Shown here: piece by piece, positions 63,510-64,000 of the stretch
How positions within the stretch are numbered: the first letter of the stretch is position 1
Layout of the letters: each line of letters begins with the position of its first letter
Notes under the pieces: generated by a model
What the model saw: only the letters and a program-made list of their open reading frames with translations
Told to the model about the DNA's origin: nothing
Database searches by the model: none
NCBI GenBank assembly: GCA_018670085.1
Contig: JABHRS010000007.1
Coordinates: 1 to 64,000, forward strand
Direction of reading: 5' to 3'
Length of the DNA stretch: 64,000 nt
DNA from: an archaeon
GTDB lineage: Archaea > Nanobdellota > Nanobdellia > Woesearchaeales > GW2011-AR9
Translations under genes and position numbers: made by a program

Positions 63510-63899
63510 ATGAGTAATAACAATGAATTAGGAGGGAACTCTATCAAAAATATTTTAGTTGATATTTTGTCAAACGAATTTGCACCTTTTGCTATGGGTT
63601 TAGCTGCTGGTGCATACACTGGATTCAGTGGTGAATCTTATGCATCACCTGTTTTAATGGAAACTATTGTAATTGGAACATTTTCAACTGGGGTTGCCAG
63701 GATGTTTAGACCACAAGACAGATTTTCAAAAACTTATGGAGAGAATTATGATAATTTGCCAAAATTTAATCGAGATTTAGTCAATGAAATGGATAGGGCT
63801 GAACATCGATATGGTGTAATCACAGGTTTTACTGACGGTACAATCTATAGTATGATTGGTTTTGGAGTTGGGTATGTTGCCGGGAGAATTGTCAATTAG
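63510..63899 (+). CDS. Small Gly/Ala-rich membrane protein 2
   Basis: GGGGGATAAA before the ATG at 63510 marks the start, so the ATG at 63498 is excluded. The 129-residue protein has hydrophobic, glycine-rich segments at both ends (FAMGLAAGAYTGFSGESYAS, MIGFGVGYVAGRIV) and a charged middle (DNLPKFNRDLVNEMDRAEHR). General style matches the preceding protein, suggesting a paired function. No family recognised. Confidence 0.6.
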   Translation: MSNNNELGGNSIKNILVDILSNEFAPFAMGLAAGAYTGFSGESYASPVLMETIVIGTFSTGVARMFRPQDRFSKTYGENYDNLPKFNRDLVNEMDRAEHRYGVITGFTDGTIYSMIGFGVGYVAGRIVN

Positions 63900-63956
63900 T
63901 GATGAAAAATTGCGAGGGTTGTACTTTGTCGTAATTTTAAAGTGGTAGTTTCAGTA

Positions 63957-64000
63957 AGTTTTATAAAATAGAGTGAGAAAATGAAAGTCTAATGGTAAAT
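63957..64000 (+). promoter_or_regulatory. Promoter of a gene entering at the window end
   Basis: AGTTTTATAAAATAG at about 63957-63971 is a TATA box. An ATG at 63992 (ATGGTAAAT) lies about 26 bases after it, so a leaderless gene probably begins there; only three codons are in the window. Confidence 0.4.

Overview
The window is AT-rich, densely coded archaeal chromosome. Archaeal markers are a split RNA polymerase (RpoH, B'', B', A', A''), eL30, a NusA-like KH protein, EF-1alpha, Kae1, RadB, an MBF1-like regulator, AsnRS, a GT39 membrane glycosyltransferase and TATA boxes about 26 bases upstream of many start codons. Small proteins, many one-gene transcription units, a surface protein carrying calcium-binding DxDxDG-type repeats, a GyrB, a class II ribonucleotide reductase and several decaying genes suggest a DPANN lineage, perhaps Woesearchaeota or Pacearchaeota. 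That placement is inferred from gene content and style; no 16S gene is present.

Layout. 0-5 kb: tail of a HerA/FtsK-like ATPase, a gene broken by an in-frame TGA, a surface protein, an MFS transporter and a methyltransferase. 5-9.5 kb: two uncharacterised proteins divergent from a 727-residue TIM-barrel protein with a very large insert. 9.6-13.3 kb: class II ribonucleotide reductase, a cobalamin adenosyltransferase that could supply its cofactor, a PPOX-like protein and a NUDIX protein. 13.3-18.4 kb: RimK-like ligase with its companion aspartic-protease-fold protein, a truncated dph2, then uS10, EF-1alpha and uS2, with a structured RNA element upstream of uS2. 18.5-33.3 kb: FtsZ, SlyD-type FKBP, CMP kinase, a glycosyltransferase, rhodanese, a tRNA-Arg with three introns, AsnRS, TruD, adenylate kinase, MBF1-like regulator, PAP2 phosphatase, GT39 and a membrane thioredoxin. 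33.6-37.4 kb: five consecutive genes for surface or envelope proteins. 37.5-43.2 kb: PUA protein, GyrB, acetyltransferase, a frameshifted nucleotidase remnant, Kae1 and unknowns. 43.2-52.9 kb: a long minus-strand transcription and translation cluster (RpoH to uS7). 52.9-64 kb: four intron-bearing tRNAs (Lys, Asp, Tyr, Thr), HIT, HAD, a PhoU/AbrB regulator with a palindromic operator candidate, an inositol-monophosphatase-like enzyme, a LAGLIDADG endonuclease beside tRNA-Thr, RadB, an Lrp-type regulator and small membrane proteins.

Two start-selection modes are visible. Isolated genes usually place a TATA box about 26 bases before ATG (leaderless). Ribosomal, polymerase and envelope genes carry GGAGG/GGTGA-type ribosome binding sites. 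This was used to trim several ORF-track starts. The most unusual signals are the multi-intron tRNAs, the homing endonuclease flanked by a copy of a tRNA-Thr 3' end, two GC-rich structured RNA candidates (18.2 and 62.2 kb), and the divergent TIM-barrel locus.
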